A DNA stretch of 45,592 bases from JADDRA01 sp051005375 (GTDB lineage Bacteria; Actinomycetota; Acidimicrobiia; Acidimicrobiales; CADCSY01). A program made the position numbers and the translations under genes. The DNA lies in NCBI GenBank assembly GCA_051005375.1, contig JBPCJK010000151.1:1-45592 (forward strand), read 5' to 3'. Below the pieces are notes generated by a model, which was not told the origin of the DNA, ran no database searches, and saw only the letters and a list, made by a program, of their open reading frames with translations. This document shows positions 24,784 through 35,055 of the stretch, in pieces. Every line of letters starts with the position of its first letter. The first letter of the stretch is position 1.

Positions 24784-25776
24784 TCAGCCGACCAGGCCGA
24801 GCTGCTCGACGGACTGGCGCTCCTCGGCCAGCTCGGCCACCGAGGCGTCGATGTGGGAACGGGAGAAGTCGTCGATGTCGAGCCCGCCCACGATCGACCA
24901 CCCCCCGTCGGCGCACACCACCGGGAAGGAGCTCACCAGGCCCTTGGGCACGCCGTAGGCGCCGTCGGAGAACACCGCCATCGACACCCAGTCGCCCTTG
25001 GGGGTCCCGCCCACCCAGTCGCGTACGTGGTCCACCGCGGCGGACGCCGCCGACGCCGCGCTGGAGGCGCCCCGGGCGGCGATCACCTCCGCCCCCCGCT
25101 GCTGGACTCCGGGGATGAACTCTTGCTCCACCCACCGCCGGTCGCCGCCGATGGCCTCCAAGGCGCTGACCTCGCCCGCCCGGGCATGGAACAGGTCGGG
25201 GTACTGGGTGGCCGAGTGGTTGCCCCAGATGGTCATGCGAGAGACGTCCGCCACCGGCGTCGCCAGCTTGGTCGCCAACCGCGCCCGGGCCCGGTTGTGG
25301 TCCAGACGGGTCATGGCCGAGAACTGACGAGGGTCGATCCCGGGGGCGTTGCCCTGGGCGATGAGGCAGTTGGTGTTGGCGGGGTTTCCCACCACCAGCA
25401 CCCGCACCCCCCGTGCAGCGTGGTCGGCCAGGGCCCGGCCCTGGACGGTAAAGATGGCCCCGTTGACCTGCAGCAACTCCGAACGCTCCATGCCCTTGGT
25501 CCGCGGCCGGGAACCGACCAGCAGGGCGAAGTCGGCGCCGTCGAAGGCCTCACCGACGTCGTCGGTCCCCAACACCGTGGCCAGCAACGGGAAGGCGCAG
25601 TCGACCAGCTCCATGGCCACGCCCTCCAGGGCACGCAGGGCCGGGGTGATCTCCAACAGCCGCAGCTCGACGGGCTGGTCCAGGCCCAGCATGGCCCCCG
25701 AGGCGATGCGAAAGGCCAAGCTGTAGCCGATCTGACCCGCCGCACCGGTGACGGCTACTCGTACGGGTCGCTCCAT
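24784..25776 (-). CDS. mdh: Malate dehydrogenase (NAD)
   Basis: The 330-residue protein converts malate to oxaloacetate in the TCA cycle. The NAD-binding turn is TGAAGQIGYSL (about 9-19). Substrate Arg residues sit in GSRPRTKGMERSELL, and the catalytic pair in MTRLDHNRA and IWGNHSATQYPDL. The length and Met-rich active-site loop match the cytosolic-type MDH of actinobacteria. ATG 25776 gives the usual N-terminus (MERPVRVAVTGA). It is 101 bp downstream of lon on the same strand. Confidence 0.95.
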   Translation of the reverse strand: MERPVRVAVTGAAGQIGYSLAFRIASGAMLGLDQPVELRLLEITPALRALEGVAMELVDCAFPLLATVLGTDDVGEAFDGADFALLVGSRPRTKGMERSELLQVNGAIFTVQGRALADHAARGVRVLVVGNPANTNCLIAQGNAPGIDPRQFSAMTRLDHNRARARLATKLATPVADVSRMTIWGNHSATQYPDLFHARAGEVSALEAIGGDRRWVEQEFIPGVQQRGAEVIAARGASSAASAASAAVDHVRDWVGGTPKGDWVSMAVFSDGAYGVPKGLVSSFPVVCADGGWSIVGGLDIDDFSRSHIDASVAELAEERQSVEQLGLVG

Positions 25777-25877
25777 CACCCCAGTCAACCCGGATCGACC
25801 ACGAGCCCGCCGAACCGGCCTGCGAACCGCTGCGGAAACCGACGCCATCGGCAGGCCAGAAGGGAACCGCGAGAGGG

Positions 25878-28311
25878 TCAGGCGGCGACCGGCGCCCGGG
25901 CGTCAACTCCGGCCTCGGTCTCGGTCTCGGCTTCGGCCGCCGGGGTGGGCACGGCCTCGAGGGCCAGGGCCAGGACCTCCCGGACGTCGGAGACAAGGAG
26001 GAAGGTCATGGCCTCCCGGACGGCCTCGGGAACGTCGTCGAGGTCGGCCTCGTTGCGAGCCGGTAGGGCAACCTCGGTCAGCCCCGCCCGGTGGGCGGCG
26101 AGCACCTTCTGCTTGACGCCGCCGATGGGCAGGACCTTGCCCTGCAACGTGACCTCGCCGGTCATCCCCACCACCGGGCGCACGGAACGACCGGTGAGCA
26201 GGCTGACCAGCGCCGTGGCCATGGCCACCCCGGCCGACGGTCCATCCTTGGGCACGGCCCCGGCGGGCACGTGCACGTGGAACCTACGGCCCTCGAAGGC
26301 CGTGGCATCCACGCCGAGCTCGTCGGCGTGGGAGCGCACGAAGGAGCGAGCGATCTCCGCCGACTCCTTCATGACGTCGCCGAGCTGGCCGGTGAGGGAC
26401 AGGCCGGGTTCCCCGGGCATGGAAGTGGCCTCCACGAACAGCACCTCACCGCCAACGCCGGTCACGGCCAGGCCGGTTGCGACCCCGGGGACAGAGGTGC
26501 GCTCGGCCACCTCGGAGTAGAATCGGCGCCGACCGATCAGCGGGCGCAAGGCGGGCGCGTCGATCACCTCGACGGCCTCGACGGCGTCGTCGGCGGCGGC
26601 CTCGGTCGGGCCCACCACTTCGCCGGCCCCCGCCACCCGGGTGGCCAGCTTTCGCAGCACCCGGGAGAGCTGGCGCTCCAGCTCCCGCACACCGGCTTCC
26701 CGGGTGTAGCCCGATGCCAGCTCGACCAGGGCGTCGTCAGCCACCACAACCTCGCCTTGGTGCAGGCCGGTGCGCTCCAGCAGGCGGGGCATGAGGTGGT
26801 CCCGGGCGATGGCCACCTTGTCCTCGTCGGTGTAGCCGTCGAGGGCGCACGACCTCCATGCGGTCGAGGAGGGGACCGGGGATGGTCTCCAACACGTTGG
26901 CGGTGGCGATGAACACCACGTCGGACAGGTCGAGGTCGACCTCCAGGTAGTGGTCGCGAAAGGTGTGGTTCTGGGCCGGATCGAGGACCTCGAGCAGGGC
27001 CGAGGACGGGTCTCCCCGCCAGTCGTTGCCGACCTTGTCGACCTCGTCGAGCAGCAGGACCGGGTTCATGGCCCCGGCCTCGGTCAGCGCCCGCACGAAC
27101 CGGCCGGGACGAGCCCCGACGTAAGTTCGGCGGTGGCCACGGATCTCGGCCTCGTCGCGCACGCCCCCCAGCGCCACCCGGGCGAAGGGCCGTCCCATGG
27201 CCCGGGCCACCGACTGGCCGAGCGAGGTCTTGCCCACCCCCGGAGGGCCAACCAGGGCCAGGATGGCGCCCCCACCTCGTCCACCGCCCGCCGGCGCCGA
27301 GGCGTCGACGCCCCGATCGGCGCGCAGCTTGCGCACCGCCAACAACTCGATTATGCGCTCCTTGACCTCCTCCAGGCCGGCGTGGTCGGCGTCGAGCACG
27401 GCACGAGCGGCCCCCAGATCGAGCGCATCCTCGGCCCGGTTCCCCCAGGGAAGCTCCAGCACGGTTTCGAGCCAGGCCAGGATCCACCCGTGCTCGGGGC
27501 TCTGGGGCCCGGTCCGCTCCAGCTTCTCCAGCTCCCGCTCTACGGCGGCCCTGACCTCCTCAGGCGCCCCCGAGGCCTCGAGGCGGGTGCGGTAGCCGCC
27601 GACGAGGTCGTCGTCACCCTCGCCCAGCTCGACCCGGATGGCTTCCAGCTGGCGTCGGAGCACGGCTTCGCGCTGGGCCTTGTCGATGCCCTCGGCGACA
27701 CCCCGGTTGACCTCGGAGCGCACCGTGGTGTCGGCCAGCACCTCTCGGGCCCAGCCCAGCACCTTGTCCAGGCGGACCTCGACGTCGAGGGCCTCCAACA
27801 CCTCGACCTTCTGCTCCAGGCTCAGGTCGGGCAGGTAGAGGGCGGTGTCGGCCACGGCGCCAGGGTCGGTGATGCCCCGCAGGCCCTCGGCCATGCGGCT
27901 GGCGCCCCGCTGCTCGAGGATGGCCTCGACCACGGCCCGATACTCCCGGGCCAGCTCTCGAGCCCGCTCCCCCACCTCGGTCACGCCCACCGGCTCGGCC
28001 GATACCCACAGGCCCTCGCCCTGGCCGCCGACGCCGGCGCCGATGACGGCGCGCTCCAGTCCCCGGACCACCACCGCCGGCAGGCCGCCGGGCAGCTCCC
28101 CGACATCCTCGATCTTGGCCACCGTGCCCACCCGGGCGTAGCGCCCGTCGAGCCTGGGCACCAGCAGGAGGCGATCGGTGCCGCCCCGGGCGACCTCGAC
28201 CGCGGTGCGGGCTTCGGCGGTCTCCAGCACGATGTTGACCACCATGGACGGGCCGACCACGCCGCCGGTGAGGGGCAGGACGGGAAGGGTGAGCGTCTCG
28301 GTCTCGGGCAT
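25878..28311 (-). CDS. lon: Lon ATP-dependent protease, single frameshift
   Basis: The order is a Lon N-terminal substrate domain (PVLPLTGGVVGPSMVVNIVL), a coiled middle, an AAA+ module and a protease domain. The AAA+ module has Walker A GPPGVGKTSLGQSVA and Walker B NPVLLLDEVDK. The protease has the Ser-Lys dyad, Ser in PKDGPSAGVAM and Lys in GGVKQKVLAAHRAG. The upstream frame runs to MEVVR and breaks; YTDEDKVAIARDHLMPRLLE resumes in another frame. One extra base in the GGG at 26843-26845 explains it, and removing it gives 810 intact residues. It could be a real mutation or an assembly indel. The icd stop lies 63 bp upstream on the same strand. Confidence 0.85.
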
Positions 28312-28374
28312 GTCCGTTGTAACAAGAATTACCCAACACCTATTCCACTGCCAGGAGGCGCTCAGCGCTGGGGT

Positions 28375-29571
<1,197 letters not shown>

Positions 29572-29702
29572 TGGTAGAGACTACCGATATGCCTGCGTCG
29601 CAAGACGGGCCTGGGAGACCGCCAGCGCATGGCAGCCAGGCCGTACGCTCAGGCCGTCAGCTTCGAACCCCTCCGGACGACTGCCTCCCCGAGGAGCCCA
29701 CC

Positions 29703-30119
29703 ATGAAGCGCATCACCCGGCTGCCGGCCGCCGTCTCCCTGGTGGTCGGCGGGATCATCCACCTGCAACTGTGGCTGTCCGGCTACCGGGTCATCCCCTA
29801 CGTAGGTCCCTTCTTCATCGCCAATGTGGTCGTCTCGGCCTTGCTGGCCCTGGCCCTGGTGGCCAGGAACGACTCCCGGGTCACCGTCGTCGCCATCATC
29901 TTCTCCCTGGCATCACTGGTGGCGCTGGTCATGAGCCGCACCGTCGGGCTGTTCGGCTTCACCGAGCCGGCGTGGACCGACCAGGCCGTCCGGGCCACCA
30001 CCGCCGAGTTCGGGGCCATCGTCGCCCTGGCCATCGTCTTCGTCGTCACCCACCGAACCGCCGTCGCCCTGGCGCCAGGCCCGGGCCGTGACCGGCGGGA
30101 CCGGCGCCAAGGCGCATGA
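29703..30119 (+). CDS. Small four-helix membrane protein
   Basis: This 138-residue protein has a GAGGAG Shine-Dalgarno before the ATG. Hydrophobic segments lie at about 7-24, 33-55, 62-83 and 101-118, followed by a short Arg-rich cytoplasmic tail. The first helix with IHLQLW and the second with GPFFIANVVVSALL resemble DoxX/DUF4383-like small membrane proteins, but I cannot assign a family. It stands alone between divergent icd and convergent metF. Confidence 0.7.
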   Translation: MKRITRLPAAVSLVVGGIIHLQLWLSGYRVIPYVGPFFIANVVVSALLALALVARNDSRVTVVAIIFSLASLVALVMSRTVGLFGFTEPAWTDQAVRATTAEFGAIVALAIVFVVTHRTAVALAPGPGRDRRDRRQGA

Positions 30120-30145
30120 CGCCTGCACGTCCCGAGGGCAGGCGC

Positions 30146-31015
30146 CTATCGAGGTGACGCCGGTCCGAGGCCCAGATTGGCGCACACCGCCACGGTGCTC
30201 ACCGAGCGGTTCATGGTGTAGAAGTGGAGGCCGGGTACGTCCTCGGCCTGCAGCTTCTGGCCCAGCTCGGTGGCCACCTCGATGCCGATGCGGCGCACCT
30301 CGTCTGGGTCACCGCTGGCCGACTCCAGACGAGCGGTGAGCTCGGGCGGCAGCCTCGTCCCCGACATCTCTGCCATGCGGGCGACCTGGGACAGCCGGTC
30401 GATGGGCATTATGCCGGGGATCACCGGTTTGTCGACGCCCCGTGCCGACAGGCCCTCGACCAGGCGCAGGTAGTCCTCCACCCGGAAGAAGAACTGGGTG
30501 ATGGCGTAGTCGGCAGCCGCCAGCTTGACGGCGGCGTGGTCGAGGTCGAGCTCTCGGGCTCCCCCGGAGTCGGGGTGGCCTTCGGGGTGCACGGCCACGC
30601 CCACCGAGAAGTCGCCCACGTCCCGCACGAGGTCGACCAGCTCGGAAGCGTGGTGCAGGTCGCCCTCGACCAGGACACCATCACCGTCGAGGGGTGGGTC
30701 GCCCCGGAGGGCGAGGACGTTGTCGATCCCATCGGCTCGGTAACGGGAAAGCATGTCGACGAGCTCCTGGCGGTGGTGGGCGGCGCAGCACACGTGGGCG
30801 ACCGGTAGCAGCGACCAGGATCGGGCCAGATCCACCACCAGATCGTGGGTGCGATCACGGGTGGAGCCGCCGGCGCCGTAGGTCACCGATACGAAGTCGG
30901 GCCGTAAGAACGCAAGCTTCTCGAGCGCTCGGACGAAACGGTCTTCGTCGCGGGGTGGCCAGAGCTCGAACGACAAGGTTGGGCCCGTGGCAAGCAGCTC
31001 GTGGACCTTGGCCAT
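30146..31015 (-). CDS. metF: 5,10-methylenetetrahydrofolate reductase
   Basis: The 289-residue TIM-barrel flavoprotein reduces methylene-THF to methyl-THF for methionine synthesis. Family signatures are FELWPPRDED (catalytic Glu), VSVTYGAGGSTRD, DNVLALRGDPP, DYAITQFFFRVEDYLR (with the substrate-binding Gln/Phe) and PVIPGIMPI. The end LHFYTMNRS is also typical. I use ATG 31015 (MAKVHELL). Together with folD at 35.1 kb it serves the same folate one-carbon pool. Confidence 0.93.
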   Translation of the reverse strand: MAKVHELLATGPTLSFELWPPRDEDRFVRALEKLAFLRPDFVSVTYGAGGSTRDRTHDLVVDLARSWSLLPVAHVCCAAHHRQELVDMLSRYRADGIDNVLALRGDPPLDGDGVLVEGDLHHASELVDLVRDVGDFSVGVAVHPEGHPDSGGARELDLDHAAVKLAAADYAITQFFFRVEDYLRLVEGLSARGVDKPVIPGIMPIDRLSQVARMAEMSGTRLPPELTARLESASGDPDEVRRIGIEVATELGQKLQAEDVPGLHFYTMNRSVSTVAVCANLGLGPASPR

Positions 31016-31170
31016 GCTGGCGTCAGCGTAGTGCTGACGCTGGCTGCGTCCGGCCGCTCGGCCCACGGGTCCGCCCTATCGGCGCACCCGCTAAAGGACC
31101 GGCGGTGAGGTGTCGATAGGAACAGAGGTGCCGGCGATGGCGTCGGCTCCAGGAACAAGGAGATGTCGCC

Positions 31171-31338
31171 ATGACATGGTCCATGCGCGGGAAGCACCAC
31201 ACGGCCGGGGATCTGCCCCAGGACCGCTGGAACCGCCCACCGGTGTTCGAGCCCGGCCAAACCGCCCACATCAACGCCAGCCGAGCCGACGAGTTGATCG
31301 ACCACAGCACTGCGGTCAACGACCACGACCGGGCCTGA
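31171..31338 (+). CDS. Small hypothetical protein (55 aa)
   Basis: From ATG 31171 the frame reads MTWSMRGKHHTAGDL, then PVFEPGQTAHINASRADELI and ends HSTAVNDHDRA. AAGGAG lies 9 nt upstream at good spacing. The protein is hydrophilic with no membrane segment or Cys. Support rests on the ribosome binding site, sensible composition and position between metF and the next + strand gene. I do not recognise it. Confidence 0.42.
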   Translation: MTWSMRGKHHTAGDLPQDRWNRPPVFEPGQTAHINASRADELIDHSTAVNDHDRA

Positions 31339-31443
31339 CCGTCGGCGGATCTGCCCACGGCGCCCACTGGGCTCCGGCCTGCTGCTAGGAAAGGGGGTGG
31401 GCAGCGTCGAGGGCGGGTGCCGAGGAGAGCGGGGAGGTGAAAG

Positions 31444-32157
31444 ATGGCTGATCCGGCCCGGCCATGGCGTCGGCCCCCGCCACCTCTACCTCCACGCGAC
31501 GCGAGCGTCGTGCCCCCCGACCTGGTGGCGCGGGCCAGGGGGCTGCGCCAACGACTCGGCGACTACCTGGGAGGCAACTCCCAGGTGCGGCGCCAGACCC
31601 GCAACACCTATGACGAGGTCCTGGTCCAAGTCGCCCACCTGCTCGAGCTCGACGGCGCTCCGGCGCCTGACCTGGTCATCGGCCGTCGGGTCCTCACCAC
31701 GTTGGAGCGGTCCCTGCTGGAGAGGGCGGTCGTCGCCGCCGGCGTCGACCTCGGCATCGACGTACAGCCCCGGGCCCGAGCCCGGGCGCTCGGCCCCGGC
31801 TCCGTCACCGATGCCGCACGTGCCCAGGAGCAGCAGTCCCCACCGTCCCGAGCGGGGTCGGGTACCCAGCGCCAGCAGAGCCTGGCGGCACAGTTGGCCG
31901 ACCGGGTCAGGGTCATGCGCCGACGGCTCGACGTCTACGAGGCCGACGACCGCCTGTGGCCCACCAAGGTGCAGGAGTGGTGTGAGGACCTCGACGCCTA
32001 CGACGGCCTGCTCGTCGATCTGGCGGCGATGGCCGGCCTGCCCCAGGACGCACTGCCTGCGGGAGGTCGTCGGCGGCTCCTGTCCGAGGAGCGGACGGTG
32101 CTCGAATCCGGGCTTGCCCGCTCCGGGCTCGACCTCGGAACGTCGCCATCCCGATAG
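31444..32157 (+). CDS. Hypothetical helical protein with internal duplication
   Basis: This 237-residue protein has a strong Shine-Dalgarno (GGGAGGTGAAAG) before the ATG. After a Pro-rich start, two related units of about 75 residues occur at about 20-102 and 145-232. Unit 1 contains TYDEVLVQVAHLLEL and ERSLLERAVVAAGVDLG. Unit 2 contains AYDGLLVDLAAMAGL and ERTVLESGLARSGLDLG. They are joined by a Gln/Ser-rich linker. Each unit is predicted helical. No known domain or signal is visible. Its neighbours do not define a role. Confidence 0.65.
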   Translation: MADPARPWRRPPPPLPPRDASVVPPDLVARARGLRQRLGDYLGGNSQVRRQTRNTYDEVLVQVAHLLELDGAPAPDLVIGRRVLTTLERSLLERAVVAAGVDLGIDVQPRARARALGPGSVTDAARAQEQQSPPSRAGSGTQRQQSLAAQLADRVRVMRRRLDVYEADDRLWPTKVQEWCEDLDAYDGLLVDLAAMAGLPQDALPAGGRRRLLSEERTVLESGLARSGLDLGTSPSR

Positions 32158-32249
32158 CAGGCGTAGCCGCGCTCCGGCGTTTCCCGGCCGGGCCGAGTGG
32201 CTACGCTCCCAGAGAGCACTGCCCCTTCCCCTTTCTTGCGAGGTGCGCG

Positions 32250-32582
32250 ATGACCCACGTGGTGACAGGCCTACAGGACGACGACATGGAGACCACCTGG
32301 CTCCGGCCGGAGGCCACCGCCTCGGGCGCCGAAAGCCCGCTCGGGACCGACGCCGACGAGACCGACAGTGATGCCGCCGACGGTGCCGATGTGGTCGATG
32401 GCGACAGCACAGATACCACCGACGGCGATTCGTCCGAGTCGTCCGATTCCGCCGATACCACGGACTCGACGGACACCACCGACACCACCGACACCACCGA
32501 CACCACCGACACCACCGACACCACGGACTCGACGGACGGCGACACCGCCGACGTCGTCGACGGCGGCACCACTGGCGCCTGA
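32250..32582 (+). CDS. Acidic Thr/Asp-repeat segment, probable N-terminus of the JmjC protein
   Basis: A 110-codon frame from ATG 32250 (GAGGTG upstream) begins MTHVVTGLQDDDMETTWLRP and then becomes Asp/Ser/Thr-rich, ending in TTD repeats. The 9-bp unit gacaccacc recurs about six times between 32470 and 32525. Third codon positions in this frame are almost all C or G, as expected for coding in this genome, whereas the frame of the JmjC domain is poor in GC3 here. A stop at 32580-32582 lies just where JmjC homology starts in the next frame. One extra base near 32575 would explain both. Confidence 0.6.
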   Translation: MTHVVTGLQDDDMETTWLRPEATASGAESPLGTDADETDSDAADGADVVDGDSTDTTDGDSSESSDSADTTDSTDTTDTTDTTDTTDTTDTTDSTDGDTADVVDGGTTGA

Positions 32583-33801
32583 GACCGCCCTCGGCGGGCT
32601 GGCCCGCTGTGTCGGCGATGTTGACGACTTCCTGGAGCTGTGCTGGTCCAGCCGGCCCCACCTGCGAAGCGATCCCGATCCGGCTCGCTTCGCCGATCTG
32701 TTGTCCCTGGCCGCTGTCGACCACGTGCTGGCCACGACCGCCCCCCGAACCCCGTCGTTCAGGTTGGTCAAGGACGGCAAGCCACTCCTCGTCGAGGCCT
32801 ACACCCGCTCCGGCCGAGTAGGGGGCCAGCCCTACCGGGGCGCCGCCGACCCCCTCCGGATCTCCCAAGCCTTCGCCGACGGGGCCACCATCGTGTTGCA
32901 GTCGCTGCACCGCTCGTGGGCGCCATTGGCCCGCTTTTGCCGGGACCTCGAGCTGGACCTGACCCATCCCGCCCAGGCCAACGCCTACCTCACTCCCGCC
33001 GGGGCCGTGGCCCTGGCTCCCCATCACGACACCCACGATGTGTTCGTCCTCCAGGTGCACGGCCACAAGCACTGGCGGGTCTCGGAGCCGGTGGTGGCGC
33101 TGCCCTTGCCCCGCCACCGGTCCCGCCAGGAGCTGGCTGCGGCCCAGCCGGTGATCTTCGAAGCCGAGCTCGGCCCCGGCGACTGCCTGTACCTGCCCCG
33201 AGGTTTCATCCATGCCGCCGCTGCCCAGCAGGACGCCTCGCTGCACATCACCATCGGCATCCACGCCGCCACCGCTTACGACGTACTGGCCGCCCTGCTC
33301 GACCGGGCCGCCGAGCACCCTGCCTTCCGGGTGTCGCTCCCCGTCGGTTTCGCCCGGGACGACGACGGTGGCGGCGGCAAGGGCCTGCGCCTGGCGGTGG
33401 AGGAATGCATGGCCGAGGCCCAACGCTGGCTGGCATCGGTCGACCCCGAGCCCGTCGCCGCCGAGCTGCAGGACCGGTTTTGGAGCCAACGTCCTCCCCT
33501 CCTCGACGGCCAGCTGCGACAGATGGTGGACCTGGATGGCCTCGAGGACCGAGACGTGGTCGTGCGCCGAGCCGGATCCATCGCCGAGCGCCGGCCTTGC
33601 AACGCCGACCGGGTGCGGATCCTGTTGGGTGACCGCGAGCTGGTCCTGCCCGCCAGTGTCGGGCCGGCGCTGTGGCGTCTCCTCGACGGTGAGCCACGGC
33701 CAGTCTCAGCCCTGGCCGACCTGCTCGACGCCGCCAGCCGCCTGGTCCTGGTCCGCCGCCTGGTTCGGGAGGGTCTGGTGGAGGTCGTGGACGGCCGTTG
33801 A
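32575..33801 (+). CDS. JmjC/cupin-4 family oxygenase
   Basis: About 405 residues resemble the ribosomal-oxygenase type of Fe(II)/2-oxoglutarate enzymes. FLELCWSSRPHLR opens the domain. HHDTHDVFVLQVHGHKHW gives the HxD metal ligands and the typical KxW segment. GDCLYLPRGFIHAA supplies the distal His. A winged-helix-like C-terminus follows (PVSALADLLDAASRLVLVRR). Known relatives hydroxylate ribosomal proteins; the substrate here is inferred. No ATG, GTG or TTG precedes the domain in this frame outside the repeat region, so it is probably fused to the Thr/Asp-rich segment by a frameshift or lesion. The Suc/Fer-like gene starts 3 bp after its stop. Confidence 0.82.
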   Translation, partial: APETALGGLARCVGDVDDFLELCWSSRPHLRSDPDPARFADLLSLAAVDHVLATTAPRTPSFRLVKDGKPLLVEAYTRSGRVGGQPYRGAADPLRISQAFADGATIVLQSLHRSWAPLARFCRDLELDLTHPAQANAYLTPAGAVALAPHHDTHDVFVLQVHGHKHWRVSEPVVALPLPRHRSRQELAAAQPVIFEAELGPGDCLYLPRGFIHAAAAQQDASLHITIGIHAATAYDVLAALLDRAAEHPAFRVSLPVGFARDDDGGGGKGLRLAVEECMAEAQRWLASVDPEPVAAELQDRFWSQRPPLLDGQLRQMVDLDGLEDRDVVVRRAGSIAERRPCNADRVRILLGDRELVLPASVGPALWRLLDGEPRPVSALADLLDAASRLVLVRRLVREGLVEVVDGR

Positions 33802-33804
33802 GAG

Positions 33805-34803
33805 GTGCCTGATGAGCTGAGCAGGGCAACCTGCGCCGTCGAGTCAGCCCGCCGGGGCGAGGCCCTGGCTGCCACCGCCTCCCGGGTGCGCTCGTGGTTG
33901 TTGATCGAGCAACCTGGGCCCTGGGGGCGAAAGGCCCTGGTGGAGAGCGACCTCGACCGGGAGTTGGCCGCCACCCTGGAGCGCCGGTGCCGGGACCACG
34001 GGGTACGACCCCTGCTCATCCGCCGTCCCGGTTGGCGCCGTCCTGACACCCGCCGCCGGTGCTACCTGGGCCACTCCGGCGCCCAGCGGAGCTGGCTGGT
34101 GTCAGTGGACCTCGACCGCCCTACGGCCCTGCTCGACCTCGACCTGGCCCTGCTGGCCAACGATCCGCCTCCGGCGCTGGGCCAGATCCAGGAAGGACCG
34201 CTGTTCCTGGTCTGCACCAACGGCAGGCACGATCGCTGCTGCGCCGAGCGGGGCCGACCGCTGGCCCGGGCCCTGGTCGCTGGCGGGGTCCCCGACGTGT
34301 GGGAGTGCTCCCACATCGGCGGCGACCGCTTCGCCGCCACCCTGGTGTGCCTGCCCGACGGGGCGTACTTCGGTAGGGTGGCGCCCTCGGAGGGGCCGAC
34401 CCTCGCCGCCGACTACGCCCGTGGGCTCCTCACCCTCGACCGCTACCGGGGCCGGTCGGCCTACCCCCCACTGGTCCAGGCCGCCGAGCAGTTCGCCCGC
34501 CAGGCCAGCGGCATCCGGGAGATCGACGGCATGGCGGCATCCGTCATCGACTGGACCAGCGTCGACGCTGTCGAAGTGACCTTTACCGCCTCCCGGCCGC
34601 CATGGGGACGGGCGTGGCGGGTTCAGGTCGGTCGCCGGCGCTCGTCCACGCCGGTGACCCTGACCTGCCACTCCGACCAGCCGTCCCTGCCCTGGGAGTA
34701 CCACCTGCAGGACCTCACGCTGATGGAGGGGGTGCGGGGACAGCCCTCGCTAGGGTGCGCTGAACGGTTCGGGGAGCACGGACGCCGCCCTTCCTGGCGG
34801 TGA
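33805..34803 (+). CDS. Sucrase/ferredoxin-like (thioredoxin-fold, Suc_Fer) protein
   Basis: This 332-residue protein starts at GTG 33805. The family signatures are LVCTNGRHDRCCAERGRPLA, with the Cys of a thioredoxin-like [2Fe-2S] site, and WECSHIGGDRFAATLVCLPD followed by YFGRV. The N-terminal third is SWLLIEQPGPWGRKAL, also typical. Further conserved residues occur in REIDGMAASVIDW. Function is unknown; a redox role is inferred. Three bases separate it from the JmjC gene, so a shared transcript is very likely, and the metal centre could supply electrons or sense redox state. Confidence 0.8.
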   Translation: MPDELSRATCAVESARRGEALAATASRVRSWLLIEQPGPWGRKALVESDLDRELAATLERRCRDHGVRPLLIRRPGWRRPDTRRRCYLGHSGAQRSWLVSVDLDRPTALLDLDLALLANDPPPALGQIQEGPLFLVCTNGRHDRCCAERGRPLARALVAGGVPDVWECSHIGGDRFAATLVCLPDGAYFGRVAPSEGPTLAADYARGLLTLDRYRGRSAYPPLVQAAEQFARQASGIREIDGMAASVIDWTSVDAVEVTFTASRPPWGRAWRVQVGRRRSSTPVTLTCHSDQPSLPWEYHLQDLTLMEGVRGQPSLGCAERFGEHGRRPSWR

Positions 34804-34834
34804 CTCCGCCGGTCGACGAAGGGAAGGGCTCAGG

Positions 34835-34966
34835 TCAACCTTCGCTTGCGCACTTGCACTCCGGAGTGGGTTCACCACAGCCGTCGCAGGCGACGCGGCC
34901 CTGCTCGTTGTTGTGAACGCCTCCTCCGCACTTCTCGCAGACGCTTCCGGGTGGGATGTTGGCCAT
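34835..34966 (-). CDS. Small Cys-rich zinc-ribbon-like protein (43 aa)
   Basis: The frame from ATG 34966 reads MANIPPGSVCEKCGGGVHNN, then CDGCGEPTPECKCASEG. Six Cys occur, including two CxxC pairs about 17 residues apart, which fits a structural zinc site. AAAGGGA precedes the ATG. It has its own promoter-sized gap from folD upstream (89 bp). Small Cys-rich proteins of this kind are often zinc-dependent regulators or stress peptides; no specific role can be read. Confidence 0.6.
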   Translation of the reverse strand: MANIPPGSVCEKCGGGVHNNEQGRVACDGCGEPTPECKCASEG

Positions 34967-35055
34967 AAGAGGGTCCCTTTCCTGAGCTGCTACTCGACTG
35001 GGCGCACTATACGCAAAGGGTCGAGGATCGTAGGGGTGTGGTTGCCCAGTGCCGG

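Noticed and set aside
32453..32535. Pro/Thr-rich frame (PTPPTPP) as the true JmjC N-terminus from ATG 32368
   Set aside because: Third codon positions in that frame are poor in GC, unlike real genes here; the TTD frame fits the genome's codon usage.
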